DNA from: Diplolepis rosae
Lineage: Eukaryota; Arthropoda; Insecta; Hymenoptera; Diplolepididae
Reading direction: 5' to 3'
DNA length: 64,000 nucleotides
Assembly: GCA_030998225.1 (NCBI GenBank)
Contig: JAPYXD010000743.1
Span: 1,488,001-1,552,000, forward strand
Part shown: positions 31,516 through 44,594 of the stretch, piece by piece
Layout: every line of letters begins with the position of its first letter
How positions within the stretch are numbered: the stretch's first letter is position 1
The notes under the pieces: generated by a model
Databases searched by the model: none
What the model saw: the letters and a program-made list of their open reading frames with translations, nothing else
Told to the model about the DNA's origin: nothing
Translations under genes and position numbers: made by a program

Positions 31516-32575
31516 AGAGGCAGTACTCCACCGATCGTAAGTTTCTATCTAAATTTCTATCTGCGAAACCAGAATTTTGTCGGCACATGTCATCCATGTC
31601 ATCGCTAGGCGGGCACTACAGACAGCTATAGCATGTACATTCAGCTACTCATATGCCATCACGCCGGTCCGGTCAATCAGCCCATGCACCGGCATGTTGC
31701 CTGCCCCGCGCCGGCATTTTGTTATCTGGGTAGTATTTAGTTCTAAGTCTATAAATATCAGATTGGTTTATAAAACTCTAACATATTATCCTGGTTACTT
31801 TGCTAAAAAAAAAATATAAAACAAGGATAGACAAAGAAATAGTTTCGAACTGGGAAACAATAACCTAATTAGGTAGTTACTGCTTTCATAACTAATTTTG
31901 ACAAAGTTTTAAGTCGCTTAAGATGTTAACGTTCCTTCTGACGATATTCTCTCAAATGTTGTATATCATTAAAGACATTATAGTATAGATGCATCATAGG
32001 ATTAGTTCCACCATACACCAGAAGGGCAGCGCTACAGGCAGTTTTGTGATCGGGTAAGTTCGGTAGAACTCGGCAATGTCCGTTGGTGCAGACAAGTTCA
32101 ATCATAAGTAGTTCCAACACATACACTGGGAAAAAAAACATGGTGAAATCAACGGGAAGGAGTCCCGTCGCCAATTTCACGTTAGCGTAGCGTTGCTCTC
32201 CCGGTGAATCGCCGGTGCTATTCAACGTTGCACTGACGGTAGAGCCAACGTAAAATCACCCCAAAATGATCAGCTGTGGCAACATCGCGATTGTTCTTGT
32301 CAGTTCTTTTGTTGTCTTAATTATATATTGATATTTAAAAGCAAAGCACTGCCAATTTCATTATGGATATGAAATTGCGTCATCGTGTAATATTTTCAAA
32401 ACACACGGCGTTCCAGTATTAACATTCCCGGTGAATTCTCTTCCAAATGTTCCAAATGATTTTTCTTCATCTGAACTTGACTTACTCTCCATATATGTAT
32501 CTCAACACTTTTGAAAATATATATGATTAACCTATTTTTAAGGAATTTGAAATCTTTCTGTGGAAAAAAAGACGC
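31516..32575. other. No recognisable gene
   Basis: Several short frames on both strands, none with a recognisable domain. Confidence 0.4.
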
Positions 32576-32579
32576 TTTT

Positions 32580-32651
32580 GACTGCGTTGGGATTCAAGCC
32601 CAGGTCTTTCGAATGCCGGTGGACTGTTCTAACCAACTGAGCTACACAGGC
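32580..32651 (-). repeat. tRNA-like (SINE head) repeat, copy 2
   Basis: Same family as 14865-14936: A box AGCTCAGTTGG, B box GGCTTGAATCC (one mismatch to consensus), flank TTTCTGTGGAAAAAAAGACG. Confidence 0.75.
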
Positions 32652-32714
32652 GTCTGACATCTCCTTCTCCACAAGAAGACCTCCTTATATCGCCTGATGG
32701 CACTGCCTTACGGC

Positions 32715-34222
32715 TTAAAATGATTTTATGTGATTTCGGCGCGTAAACTCCTTTTTACGCTACAGTTGAGAGTAGCGTAATGTTTTGTATTACGATACAG
32801 AGGGATTTTATGTAAAAATTGAACTGCGCATGCGCCTATTACAATGCAGCGGAGCGTAATCTTCTTCTTATTCTTCTTCTTCTTCGTACAGCGTTGGCAT
32901 CGTACTGACAAAGCCTTGTACATTTGAACTGCGCATGCTCTATTACAATACGCTACTGCTACATAAGATCGAGAAAATCAAAATGGCCGGGAGTATTCGC
33001 AAAATGTCAAGTGAGATGTGCGATAATCACGGCAATTTCGACCTTTTCAGTTTGGATTCGAGTGTACGCATAAAAACTCGTATATGCGCCGAAGTCAAAT
33101 AATAGTATATTATGTGCCTAGGCGCATAATGAGGGTTATTACGCGACGAGCGACAATGCTCGCAGGAGATCGAAGACAAGGCGTAATCGAGGCGTAGTCG
33201 AGACGTAGCTGAGGCAAAGCCGAGACGAAGCCGAGGCGCGATCAGTCCTGCGAGCATTTTAAGCGAGTCTCGTAATTACCCGAATCGTGTGCATTGGCAC
33301 ATATTCTATTTTATGTGACTTCGGTGCGTATACGATTTTTTATGCGTACACTCGAATCTAATCTAGTATTGATCATGATTCTCGTCCATTGCACTTGATA
33401 TTTCGTGACTAGTTCGGGCCATTTTGATTTTCTCGATCTTGTGTAGTAGTAGCGTATCAATTGTTCAAATGTACAAGGCTTTGTCAGTGCGGTGCCAACG
33501 CTGTACGAAGAAGGAGAAGAATAAGAAGAAGATTACGCTCCGCTGCATGATTATAGGCGCATGCGCAGTTCAATTTTTACTGTACATTCCTCTGTATCGT
33601 AATACACAACATTGTGCTACTCTCAACTGTAGCGTAAAACGAGTTTACGTGCCGGAGGCACATAAAATAGAATATGTGCCAATGCACACAATTCGGGTAA
33701 CTCGCTTAAAATGCTCGCAGGGCTGATCACGCCGTGGCTTCGTCGCGGCTTTGTCCCGGCTTTGCCTCAGCTACGGTTCACCTACGCCTTGACTATGCCT
33801 TAGCTTCGATCTCCTGCAAGCATTGTCGCTCGTCGCGTAATAACCCTCATTATGCGCCTAGGTACATAATAGCTTAATTTTATGTAATGTAAAAATTGAA
33901 CTGCGCATGCGCCTATTACGATACGCTGCTACTGCACAAGATCGAGAAAATCAAAATGGCCGGAAGTATTCGCGAAATGTCAAGTGAGATGGGCGATAAT
34001 CACGACAATTTCGACCTTTTCAGATTGGATTCGAGTGTACGCATAAAAACTCGTATATGCGCCGAAGTCACATAAAATAGAATATGTGCTAATGCACACA
34101 ATTCGGGTAATTACGAGACTCGCTTAAAATGCTCGCAGGACTGATCGCGCCTCGGCTTCGATCTCCTGCGAGCATTGTCGCTCGTCGCGTAATAACCCTC
34201 ATTATGCGCCTAGGCACATAAT
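32715..34222. repeat. Block of palindromic GTGCCTAGGCGC repeats, two or more nested copies
   Basis: Alternating direct and inverted segments of the family described at 3760: GACTTCGGCGCGTAAAC ends, AAAATGGCCGG segment, GATTCGAGTGTACGCATAAA segment and the GAAGCCGAGGCGTAG run. Copies sit at about 32715-33300 and 33300-34222 in mixed orientation. Frames beginning MYKALSVRCQRCTKK recur with each copy and are not genes. Confidence 0.7.
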
Positions 34223-34230
34223 ATACAATA

Positions 34231-34319
34231 AAATTATTTAGTTGAGTTCGAAATTATAATATAGGAAAATATAGGATACGTAGGCAGTGGCAAAAATTTC
34301 GAACTCAACTAAATAATTT
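34231..34319. repeat. Perfect 24-bp hairpin
   Basis: Arms 34231-34254 and 34296-34319 are exact inverted copies (AAATTATTTAGTTGAG...), with a 41-base loop. The same arm word occurs near 44560. Probably a tiny foldback element. Confidence 0.75.
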
Positions 34320-34742
34320 GAAATTATTAATTTATATTTAAAAAATTTCTAAAATCTCCTTATATAGCCTAGTGGTATTATTGAATATAATGTATACAAA
34401 AATCTAAAACGACGTTGCCAAAAGGTTGTAAAATTTGAAGTCCTAGCACTTTTACGCATTTTCATTATTTAATATATATTTTGAAATAATATCAGAATCA
34501 AGTACTCACATTGAAGTCATTTTCGATATATTTTTAAAATTTTAGGTGCTTTTATTTAAAAATATGAAATTAATATGTAGCCAAAATATCCACTCGTTAG
34601 CCTGTCATCGAATACAAATTTAAAAATTAAAAAAGAGAAATAATAACTAAAGGATTTGATAAACAATTGATGCTTATAAATATAACACATTTCCATTGAA
34701 TTGAATGAAGTACAAATGATAAATGAAGATCGATATTCTAAA

Positions 34743-35803
34743 TGTAACGTCCCAGTCACATACCTATTTTTAATTTATATAATTGAACTTTCCTTGTTTT
34801 TGATCAGGGGTCGAGGATAACCAATAATAAGAAAAGGGGTGAAATATCAGTGAAATATTCTTTATTAATGTTACAAACTGACCTTTGTTACTTTGGAACC
34901 GACTGGAACTGAAGGCTGGAGCCACTGATAATCCCTTGCTGCTACAACTGGTGAACTCGCGTACTCGAACGGGGAACAGAGAACAATCTCAAACACGAAC
35001 AGACTCGGTATCTGGAACTACTTCACGGTTGAAGAGACTTAGTATTAGGAACTGAACTTTTGACAAGGGATCGGACCTTCCGGGTCACAAGTCGAACTGG
35101 AACTGAAGACGAAGAACTAAGAGAGTGGCCCGGACTTGTCGCGCGGTGTTGGACCTTCCGGGTCAGAAGTCAAACTGGAACTGAAGAAGTGGAAGTGGAT
35201 TTATTGAATTGGCTTCAGTGTGTCTGAGAATTTCCATTTCGGTTTATTACCAATTCTGTTGCCTAATTTTGTTGGTCCCCAAATTCCATTTTTCTTTACG
35301 GCCCTTTTTATAGCATTTTTATAGTCTTATTTGTATGGTGCCTCCCACGCAGTGTTAAATAGTAGGGATCACCCTTGGAGTCTGTGTCTAGGTTTTTATC
35401 CTTTACTGAGCCTGAGTCGGAATTTTGGGACAATCGGTTGTGTATTTTGGATCAATACTTGCCGCATTCCTGAAGTCTACTTGTTGCTTCTGAATGACCC
35501 TCGTAAAATTGGGGTGCGATGACATCCCGCGGTGCATCCTCTGTTGTGTATCTCCAGTTGCGGTGAGGGTGGAGATATTGATTTCTTACTTGGCGAGTCT
35601 GAATACTATCTTCTGTGTTTACTTCTTCGTTTTCTTCTACAGTATTTTGATTTTACCTCTCTGTAGATGCTTTCCAATCGATTCACATTTTTTCTTAAAC
35701 AATTCAGTTACATCCATCAATGGTCAATGTTATATTCAAGTTTTACATAATATCAATATTAACATCTATTACATTAAATAGAAAAAGGTCACAGGACGTG
35801 ACA
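34743..35803. repeat. Solo LTR with 4-bp duplication TAAA
   Basis: Begins TGTAACGTCC, ends GGACGTGACA, flanked by TAAA at 34739-34742 and 35804-35807; 1061 bp without coding. Internally the block GGACCTTCCGGGTCA is repeated at 35075 and 35150. Solo LTRs arise by recombination between the two LTRs of an integrated element. Orientation is not determined. Confidence 0.7.
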
Positions 35804-36384
35804 TAAACTTGAAAATATTTAAACGTATTTCAATGTTTGTCCCTGAAGTTTCATCTCAACTTGCTAACCCTTACATTTTAGTTTGGAACTCGAAGGAAAT
35901 AACTTCAAATATTCTAGAAAACTAGAAATCTTTTTGATTAAATTTCAGTTTAGCTGTCTGTTCAACCACGAAAGTGTGAAGTTTTTGAAAATTATTGAAT
36001 TTAGCAAATCGTGCTCTGTATGATTTTTTTAAATGTCCGCTCGATAAATTATTTTTGAATATTCTTAATAAAATGGAAATATCACTGAAAACCTGAAAAT
36101 AGATCAGTCGATTCGAGTGCGATAAATTAAATTTCTACTGTAGTTTGAAAATTTTGTGTTGTTAGTCTACATATTTTTTAATTATATAGCTCTTACTTGC
36201 CGTCGACTCAGCACTGCCACATATGAAAAGTGTACATATATGAAAAATAATACAATTAGAAAAACTAATACAGGAGATTTATTGCTTTTTTTCCTCTTAA
36301 TGAGATTTATTATATCAAGCCTAGAAAAGCAACTCTTTAGTAGTATAGTGTAGACGTATAGTTTAGTATAGACGATATATAACA

Positions 36385-37225
36385 TTCTCAAAATGATAAA
36401 TGTTCTAAATTCGTCAAAATGACTTTATTTTATTTAAATATGATATAAAACTGTGAAATAAATACTTTTTAATCAATTTCACCAATCTCTTCCATAATTC
36501 ACCACGAAAAAAATCCCTACATTTAGACAAACTTAACAAGGCTTACAAAATGCTTAAGAATTGAAGGAATAAAAAAATAGTTTTTTAGTAAAAAGGATTT
36601 GTGGTAGTGAAGTGCAGGAGATGAAGGTGAATCTCTTTATCTTACTTGAAATAAATGTATGCAGTTGTTATACAAGAACCGAATGGTATCTACTGAACTG
36701 TTCTTTGGTTTTTTTTAAGAATACAGATCAAAGTACTCCATTAAAAATTCATAAACAGTCGAGTACTTTTAAAAAAGCATTTAATAATTGCAAAATTCTA
36801 TAAAAACTTCGTAAAATAAATAGTCAATTATCCAGGGATAATAACAAAGCAGTGCAGAAAAAATGTAGCAACTGTTCATCAATACTTTAGGATTCCAGTA
36901 AAGTTTATGAATTTTTATAAGACTTTCTTGTTATTATTTTTTAACAGTTGACCATTTTTTGCAAACATTTTCTACGCATTTATAGTTTTCAGAACCTTGT
37001 TAAAAAGTGCTGAAAGGTTCATGCAATGTTAACAAATTATTATTTTCCATATATATGTAACCATTGCTAAATTTATTGCAAGTGTAATTTAGTGTAAGTG
37101 TAAGTATTTTTCGGGGTGAATTATGGAAGAGGTTGGTAAAATAAATTTAAAAGTATTTATTTTGCAGTTCTGAATTATGTGTGAATTAACTAAAATTATT
37201 TTGACGCATTTAGAACATTTTTACA
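36385..37225. repeat. Foldback element with about 150-bp arms
   Basis: Left arm 36385-36530 (AATTCACCACGAAAAAA, TCTTCCATAATTCACC) is inverted at 37095-37225 (GGGTGAATTATGGAAGAGG). The 570-base middle contains no recognised gene. Confidence 0.65.
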
Positions 37226-37449
37226 TTCTTATATTATGACAAGGTAAAAAAAAATTTTCAAGTTTAGTCAAAGATGAACAGAAAAATAGGGTTCATCCTA
37301 TTTTTTATTTTTGTTTTCTGGTCTCACTTGTTTCGTAGGAGCTAATTTCAGGCTCGCTTATTTTTGGAATTCGAATTTTTCCACGTCTCACCCTAGCGAA
37401 GATTCCATGTATCACTTTAGTTTTGGCTCATTAAATTACTTCACTCGTA

Positions 37450-37730
37450 AGTTTGAGCACGCCTAAGGCGCGCGATTTAATCGTCGCGCTTCGCACTCGG
37501 TCTCATATTCTTCACATAAATTCAAGTATATTTCTTGTAATTTTGTACTAAAGCTCAAGTGAATCTTATAATATTGTAGATGTGAATTACATTTTTTGAA
37601 AGTTACTGAATCTGTTTTTGCTCTTAAATGAATAAGGAAATTAAATTTACTTAGCCTTCTAGCAGCCTTAAGGAACACATTCTCATCATGACACTCGCGC
37701 TACGCGCTCGATTTTTTGTATACATTTCTG
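37450..37730. repeat. Fragment of the hAT-like CAGAGCTGGGTAA family interior
   Basis: Shares GCGCTTCGC-type palindromic words, CATTCTCATCATGACACTCGCGC and an ACTAAAGCTCAA word, in inverted form, with 49725-49850. Fragment only. Confidence 0.5.
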
Positions 37731-38750
37731 TAACTTTCTAATAATTTACACCATTAAAATAATGCATTTTCTTCCAAATATCTAAAAAAAATCGTAGGAT
37801 GTTTTTAAGCAAATGATTTTTTTATTTTAACGCTTATTATTTATTTAGATAAATTTTTTTCCGAAAACACAAAAAATGCTCCTATTTTGACAATTTTTTC
37901 GGATTTTTTTTTAGTATTATAAATTGGACTACATTATCGAATTACTATAAATAGAATACCTTCAAAGAGTATTGTCTTTCGTAAACTCTTAATATTGTTA
38001 CGGATTGGGAAAAAAGGAAGTCTATACGGAGAAAAATAGTTGAAGTAATTTTACTTAACTCTGTCGATTAAATTTGGGACATAAGGATATTTGAACATCT
38101 ATTAAATCCTAGTCGAGTAAAATGAATTTGATAAATACCTAATTTACCCAAAGTGAATAACAATAAGCGTTACATAGGAAATAGTAAGGAGTTGATTAAA
38201 ACGTTGTCATGGTTCTCCTAAATAACAAAAAAATTCTTACCTTGAACCGGCCATTAGTCATCCGATACATACATAAATAAACATCATACAAATACATTCA
38301 CACCATTCAGTCGCAGTCAATCATATTTCCTATCTCAAATACACTTAAATATACAACTTCAAAATTATTGTATAAACCTAATAACTAAAACTTATATTTA
38401 GAACAATACGCTTTCGTTGAATCACGCACACGCTGGCTTACAGTCCTGAGTCATAAAACTTGGAACTTTCTTATACAGAGAATGCAAGAGTTATTCGAAG
38501 CTTGTGAGAGTAAGTGTCGTGACTAGAGTTTTTGAGCCTTACTCAAGTAAAAATAAATCAACTTTTTTCATAAATTATTCATAAAATATTTTTTTAAATT
38601 ATTATTATTATAATTGTTGATATATATAATATAATTATTAATTAATATTTTTATTTTGAAATTTTTAGTTCGAAATGTACATTTAAAAATTGCATCATTA
38701 TCAAAAAACATCTTGTGTAAAAACATTTAGAAGAAGGTTCTTCTATTTTC
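37731..38750. other. No recognisable gene
   Basis: AT-rich. The block AAAAATAGTTGAAGTAATTT at 38032 recurs as a direct repeat at 38994. Confidence 0.4.
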
Positions 38751-38754
38751 TGTG

Positions 38755-40292
38755 CTGTATATTTTCAAAATTTGGATTTTGCAATTGCGAATTCTAAATT
38801 ATTCTTGTGCCTAAGAAATGTAAATTAAATCTAAATCCTGTGTAGATTTTTCAAATTTTATGTAATACACTTATCAAGACTTTTGGTGTTTACATTTTCG
38901 TGAAATCAATTTAATTTAGAAAATAGTGAAATAATTGTAGTTATGCCTAAAAACAAAAGCTAGTTTTATTTCCTGAAATATTATACACGAAGAAAAATAG
39001 TTGAAGTAATTTTACTCAGCTTCCGATCAAATTTGGGACATATGGACAAGTTAAAAGTTATTTAGTATCACTGTAATTATTTGTGATACATTAAATGTTC
39101 AAGAATGAATCAAAGTTGACTAAAATTCAGAAGTGTAGGGTGACGTATGAAAGCGTGCATTAAAGATTTCTAAAAATATATATTATTGCTCATAGTGCAA
39201 TTATAAAAAACCAATCTTTTATTCAATCATAAAAAAAATATTTAATTTTGTAGCATACGGATGTTCCGCGTTATTATATTTAATAATCAAAACGAATTAA
39301 AAACATACAAAATACAATTACAGTTTAGTTTAGTACTCTCTAAATACGAAAAAGTGGAATAGCCACCTATTTATTTAGTGCGTAATCAACCATTTACTTA
39401 ATAGTGGATTCCACTTATCAACTAGTGATTTTAAAAATTCATTGTTCTGCAGTCGTGTTTGATCGTGTTTTGTCTGTCACGAAGTTTCCGTACATGTTCC
39501 GCATTGCACCACTATTTGTTTTAGTGATTATTCACTAGTCCAGAGTGGCGTACTTTGCATTTTGTCAAATAGTGGATAACCACTAGAAAAAAGTGGTTTT
39601 GGACAAGAGGAAACTGGCTTTCCACTATTTTTGATTTAGAGAGCAGAAAGTTATATTAATTTGATTCTAATAGATTGCAGTAAACGCTCATGCACGACAA
39701 ATATTAGCAGTTCAAACTTTCTCTAATTGTCATCGACTTTTGGATATGACTAGTCAATGTCAATTTCGACAAATTTTTAGAAGCTTTCATTGTAAGGTGT
39801 ACGGAATTATTGAATTCATCAATGAATTTCTAGACGATTTCAATTCTATCCAAAAGTCTATGGTATGTGAGTGCAATAAAATTTTTTATTCCTATTCTAT
39901 CTGAATCTTTCGTTACTTTCAAGGAATAAAAACTATAGTCGATTTAGCGAAAACAATTTTTTTTCATCTGACACTTTTATTACACATCTTGTTTAAGTCT
40001 AACGGTTTATATAATTTATTTAAAAGTTTCACATAATCCAGTTATAAAGATTCAGAAGAAGATTAAGTGAGTTTAATAAATTCTTGATTCATAATTTTTT
40101 CTTAATTCATTTATAATTACTTCTCTCTTTTTCACTAGAGTTTTCTAAATTAAATGGATTTCACGAAAATTTAAACACCAAAAGTCTTGATAAGTGTATT
40201 ACATAAAACTTGAAAAATCTACACAGGATTTAGATTTAATTTACATTTCTTAGGCACAATAATAATTTAGAATTCGCAATTGCAAAATCCAC
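38755..40292. repeat. Foldback element with about 170-bp arms
   Basis: Left arm about 38755-38930 and right arm about 40140-40292 are inverted copies (e.g. CTTATCAAGACTTTTGGTGT on the left). The loop contains a second small inverted-repeat unit at about 39340-39645, tips CTCTCTAAAT / ATTTAGAGAG, built from AGTGGA and CCACT words. No coding. Confidence 0.65.
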
Positions 40293-40639
40293 AAGCACCA
40301 GAAGTAAAGGATACTGAAGTTAAAACAATCCGAACATTGCAATTGGTACGGAAAAAAATGTTTATTTATTTTCTCAGAAACCGCAGAGATGACAGACGGA
40401 TGTAAGTCCACCACTCTGCCACATGGTTAGAAGAAAACTGATTTGGGAAGAAGTTGTATTTTTGAAGACTAGTGTTCAGAGTTTGACGTGTATGGAGAGC
40501 ATTCTCCATGATAGGTCAGATTCCAACACCAAGGGTTATACACAGTCAACACTTATTTTAATGCCCCTGGCACTTGAGATTTCTATGTGCTCAAGCGTCC
40601 GAGAAAGCAAACCCCCACCACATGTTCGAAATACGCGAG

Positions 40640-41015
40640 TTCAACCAAGTCTGACCTGAAAAAAGTGGCCAAGTAATGCGCGAGCTATTCGGACTCTGAC
40701 TTTAAGTAAGGTGGCCAAGTAATGCGCGAACACTTTGGACTCTGATTTTAAGTAAGGTGGCCAAGTAATGCGCGAGTTCAATGGACGTCATTACTGATAT
40801 AAATCCAAAATTTGCCGCGTAATACGCTAGATCAACGAAGTCTGAACTGAAAAGAGTGGCCAAGTAATGCGCGAGCACTTCGGACTCTGATTTTAAGTAA
40901 GGTGGCAAGTAGTGCGCGAGTCCAATGGACGTCAGTACTGATATAAATACAAAACTAGCCGCGTAATACGCGAGATCAACGAAGTCTGAACTGAAAAGAG
41001 TGGCCAAGTAATGGG
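40640..41015. repeat. Minisatellite, 144-bp period with 47-bp subunits
   Basis: GTGGCCAAGTAATGCGCGA occurs about six times with variations. A larger unit ending AACGAAGTCTGAACTGAAAA repeats at 144-base spacing (40841 and 40985); the first part carries an extra 47-base subunit. The open frame across it simply reflects the repeat. Confidence 0.75.
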
Positions 41016-41600
41016 CGAATACTCAGGAGTATAAGACTTTTATGCAGTGGTAGATAGACTACTTTTGGTTTTGAAAATGAAAAAAAAATTTAATTGTTCT
41101 TATTATACTGTTATTATTAATGTTAGTTAACTATTTGAAACATATAAATTAATATTCACCTTATTTTATATTTTATTTTCTTTAATTATTCATAATGATT
41201 TCCAACTAATTACAACTCTCATCAACTTCGTTTCTTGTTCAGAATTTTTCATTTTTTTCCATTTTTCAACTTAATTTTGCCTCAAAAAAATAATATAAGT
41301 GCAGTGATATGTAGACAATTAAATATAAAAGTTCAAAAAAAGTTTATTATTTAATGCCATAAAGGAATAAAAGAGATATTATTATTTAAATATTGATATC
41401 AGCTGAGTATTTCAAAATAGTTTTTGTGCTTTTGTCCAAATTTGGTTGTGTTTTTTGTGTTTTGGGGATCCGACTGTTAGAGTCCTTGAAATATTTTTTA
41501 AAGGAAATTCATTGCGCAGGTAGATAAAATTAAATAATATTGAGACATTAATCTTTATTATATTATGTCGTTAATTATTAATACTTTTATCAAATAAAAG
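41016..41600. other. No recognisable gene
   Basis: AT-rich sequence without supported features. Confidence 0.4.
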
Positions 41601-41603
41601 GTT

Positions 41604-41891
41604 TTATTTTAAACTAATAAACAATATGTTCCACGTACTTGCTCTTCCCAAAACTTTTACTCCATCGGGCGCATAGGTTAACCTCTCTTGAAGAATATCT
41701 TCTGGCTTAAAATGCTTTTCGCAAATCGCATGACCTACTTTGTATTTCATATTATCCCGAAGGATAGCAGTTTGCCGTAATTTTATTGTATTTTCATCCT
41801 TCGGTACAATGAAAAAATGCACTTTATCGGAGCAAGACTTATATCCGGATTTACACCCAAAACAGACACATTTCACCATTTTTTGCACCAA
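41604..41891 (-). CDS. THAP-domain protein, possible first exon
   Basis: A 95-codon frame: VKCVCFGCKSG, HFFIVPKDE, then HAICEKHFKPEDI. This is the THAP zinc-finger order: Cys pair, central Pro, C-x2-H followed by Phe. The invariant Trp is not obvious (KLRQTAI at the expected place). THAP domains bind DNA in P-like transposases and host regulators. After KVLGRA a GTACGT-like donor lies at about 41642, so the coding part may end there and continue in an exon to the left that I could not find. Confidence 0.6.
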   Translation of the reverse strand: MVQKMVKCVCFGCKSGYKSCSDKVHFFIVPKDENTIKLRQTAILRDNMKYKVGHAICEKHFKPEDILQERLTYAPDGVKVLGRASTWNILFISLK

Positions 41892-42655
41892 TTTTTTCAG
41901 ATATTTGTTTGTAGACTCGCGGAATTTATCTCAGTACCGTTCAAGAAGTTGAAAATTTGAAAATTTACAGGGAAAAGCTTAAAAAACTACATTTTATAAT
42001 GTGATTTTCGTGTAAGTCGGCCCAATGAACAGTCAGCGCCACCATGGCAGCCAGTCACAATTCATGTCATTTTCAACTCAGAGATGCAGGGGGCTGGCCG
42101 TTATCGTCCATGCTCGCGAACACGGCCTGTGTTGATTTCAGAGTTGGGTAAGTAAAATACTCTAGGTAATTTACGTAGTTTTTTACCGTAAATTACTAGG
42201 TATTTTACCCTACTAGTTCTCTACATGATGTAAAATACGTGCATACGGGACTTAACGCTCCTGCGATGCGCGTTCTCGGTCTCGCCAACAAAGAACAAAC
42301 CTAACCTCACCGAAAAGGTGATTATATCCAACATTTGTTGGGACTTTACTACAAAATAAACATTTTGTAACATTTTTATTTTTCTCTTGCAGGCGCAGAA
42401 AGTTCAATTTATTTTATGGAATATATGGAAGCCCGAAGTGGGATTTTATTTTTCCCCGTTTATTTTCAGTCGACATTGATGATATTGTTTAATTAACAAT
42501 GTTCATGTTCAAAACAAACTTTTCGGGAACAGAACTTTCAAAAAGTGAGGTTATATACAGTTCTATAAGGCCGCTATCTTGGCACGTAATTAGTCCATTA
42601 GGTAATTTACGTAAAAAACCTCGAGTGACGCGTCTCTGCACAACCCTGGTTGCTT
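41892..42655. other. No recognisable gene
   Basis: Flank of the P-like relic. Inverted words GTAAATTACC / GGTAATTTAC around 42165-42230 and 42600-42615 suggest a small palindromic unit, but its limits are unclear. Confidence 0.35.
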
Positions 42656-43229
42656 TGCGCCTAGACACCAGCCCTGTCCATTTAAAAACAAAATGGCGGT
42701 TCTTCAGTGATTATAATTTGTATGTGCGAAGTTTTCTCACCAGAGCGGCGCTGCACGCGGCACGCTTTCGAAATGCATTATACTAATAGACAAATATTAA
42801 AAAATTTTAAATAATTAAGTCTCTGAACAATATGAAATGAAAAAATACATTTTCCATAGATCAATTAATACAAAATAAAAGAAAGAAAACATTAAGTATC
42901 GTAAAATGTATACTGTGAATACGCAGAAAGAATTCTTGAGACCCTGAACAAAATTTTTTTTACGTTATCCCCATAAAACTGAAAATATATAAAAAGCTTA
43001 AGCTTCTAAATAGGAATATTTTTTCATTTTCCAGCATCAAACGAATGAAATAAAAAATGAATATTTTATTAAGCCCTGTGTTCAACACAAAAAACCATGT
43101 GAATAAAAAACCTTATACTCAATTAAAAATTTGTAAATGTAACAAAAAATATTTATTGATATAAAATTTTCTAGTACATATTTTTAACACATTTTAAATC
43201 TTTAACATGTACAGATCAATGGTGACTAG

Positions 43230-44310
43230 TTAAGTGTCGCAAAGCTTGCCTGCTTTTTTCTTCAAGGCGCTAACTTTTTTAATTTCAGCCATTTCCTGTC
43301 TTACGAATTGTCTCATCTGTATTTGAAGATATAATTGAATTATATATGCTAACATCTCCACAGCTTCATTGGCATGTTCTTTGCATTGAAAAATAAATAT
43401 TGTTTGACATGAAATTAAGTCGTCTAGAATTAGATCAAAAGAATTGCTAGACCGGCAATGTTTTTTAAATAGATATTCGATAACTGTGATAAGCTTGTAT
43501 AACTTAACATTTTGAGGTATGAAATCTTTATTTATTTTTTGCAAATCTACTCAAACTTTCAGGTAACTGATCACAAGAAAAAAATATCGTATCTGCATGA
43601 ATTTCAGACGTAGTCAAAAATGCATTTAAGCATGTCAAACACTGAGTGTGCTGTTTAATGTAAGCAGTTATACGACCAGTTGTGTAAAAAATCAAACAAT
43701 CCCTAACAGCTAATAAAGCATAATCATGCGCTTCTGCATCTGCAAAATCACTAAAATCAGTGTCTTCACAATCGATTATTGCTTTTAACTTTTCTCGAAT
43801 TTCTTAATTGCGCTTTTACTATTCGACTGATGTAATTCTTTCAATTTTGAAATCGTTATTAAGGGCTGTGGAAGGTTGCCACCGAAAGTACTACACTCAA
43901 ACAAATTATTTGTTTAAAACACTTTCTTTGATGTAAAGAAATGTTTTGTTTTAATGAAACAATTTTTTTTTTATTCAAACAAAATATCTTTGGATCAACT
44001 AAATATTGGTTCGAATTAAATAAATTTCTGCCTTAAATCAAACAAATTACATCTTTGACCATATATCAATGCATCAATTTCTTTGTTTCGAAGAAAAATT
44101 AATTTGACCCAAACAAATATTTATTTTGTTCAAAGATATTTTGTTTGAATCAAACAAATTTTATTTCATTTAAACAAATCATTTGTTTAAATCAAAGAAA
44201 GTTGTTCAAACTAATTACTATATTTGATTCAATTAAATCTTTTTCTGATTGTACAATTTCCAAGCTTTGGAGGTTTAAAATCTGATAGTGCCAAAAAATC
44301 TCTAAAACAA
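43230..44310 (-). pseudogene. P-like transposase C-terminal part, copy 2
   Basis: Minus strand: FFGTIRF near 44300, then after the small insert the Cys-pair region and the open frame 43230-43544 ending KKKAGKLCDT. This copy keeps the base deleted in copy 1 (HANEAVEMLAYIIQ is intact) but has its own breaks, including a stop near 43545-43560 and a lost segment after FFGTIRF. Confidence 0.6.
43895..44215. repeat. Palindromic AAACAAAT-rich insert in the P-like relic
   Basis: Ends CAAACAAATTATTTGTTT and AAACAAATCATTTGTTTAAA, with many CAAACAAA/TTTGTTTG words. The uninterrupted sequence is seen at 2120-2150 in copy 1, so this is an insertion. The exact duplication is unclear. Confidence 0.6.
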
Positions 44311-44594
44311 AGGAAAGGAACACAAAATTAGTGAAACTTTTATATCGTATTGATAATATTCCATTCGAAATCTCATACTGAATAAAATATTTTTATCTTG
44401 TTCAATTAGATTTTCTGAAATTAAGGAAACTTAAGAAATACTATAAATGGATTTTAAATGCAACATCAACGACACTATATTTCGCATACAAATCCATTTT
44501 GTTAAAAAATATAAAAGTGCTTTCTTCGATATTTAATTTATATTTATATTTCAAATTAATTAGTTGAGTTTGAATGGCGAAAGAGATGTCGGAC

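Noticed and set aside
31926..32225. 99-codon antisense ORF as a gene
   Set aside because: No recognisable domain or conservation within the window; composition fits chance.
33424..33726. Protein starting MYKALSVRCQRC, seen at several places
   Set aside because: It recurs with every copy of the palindromic repeat family and has no known domain.
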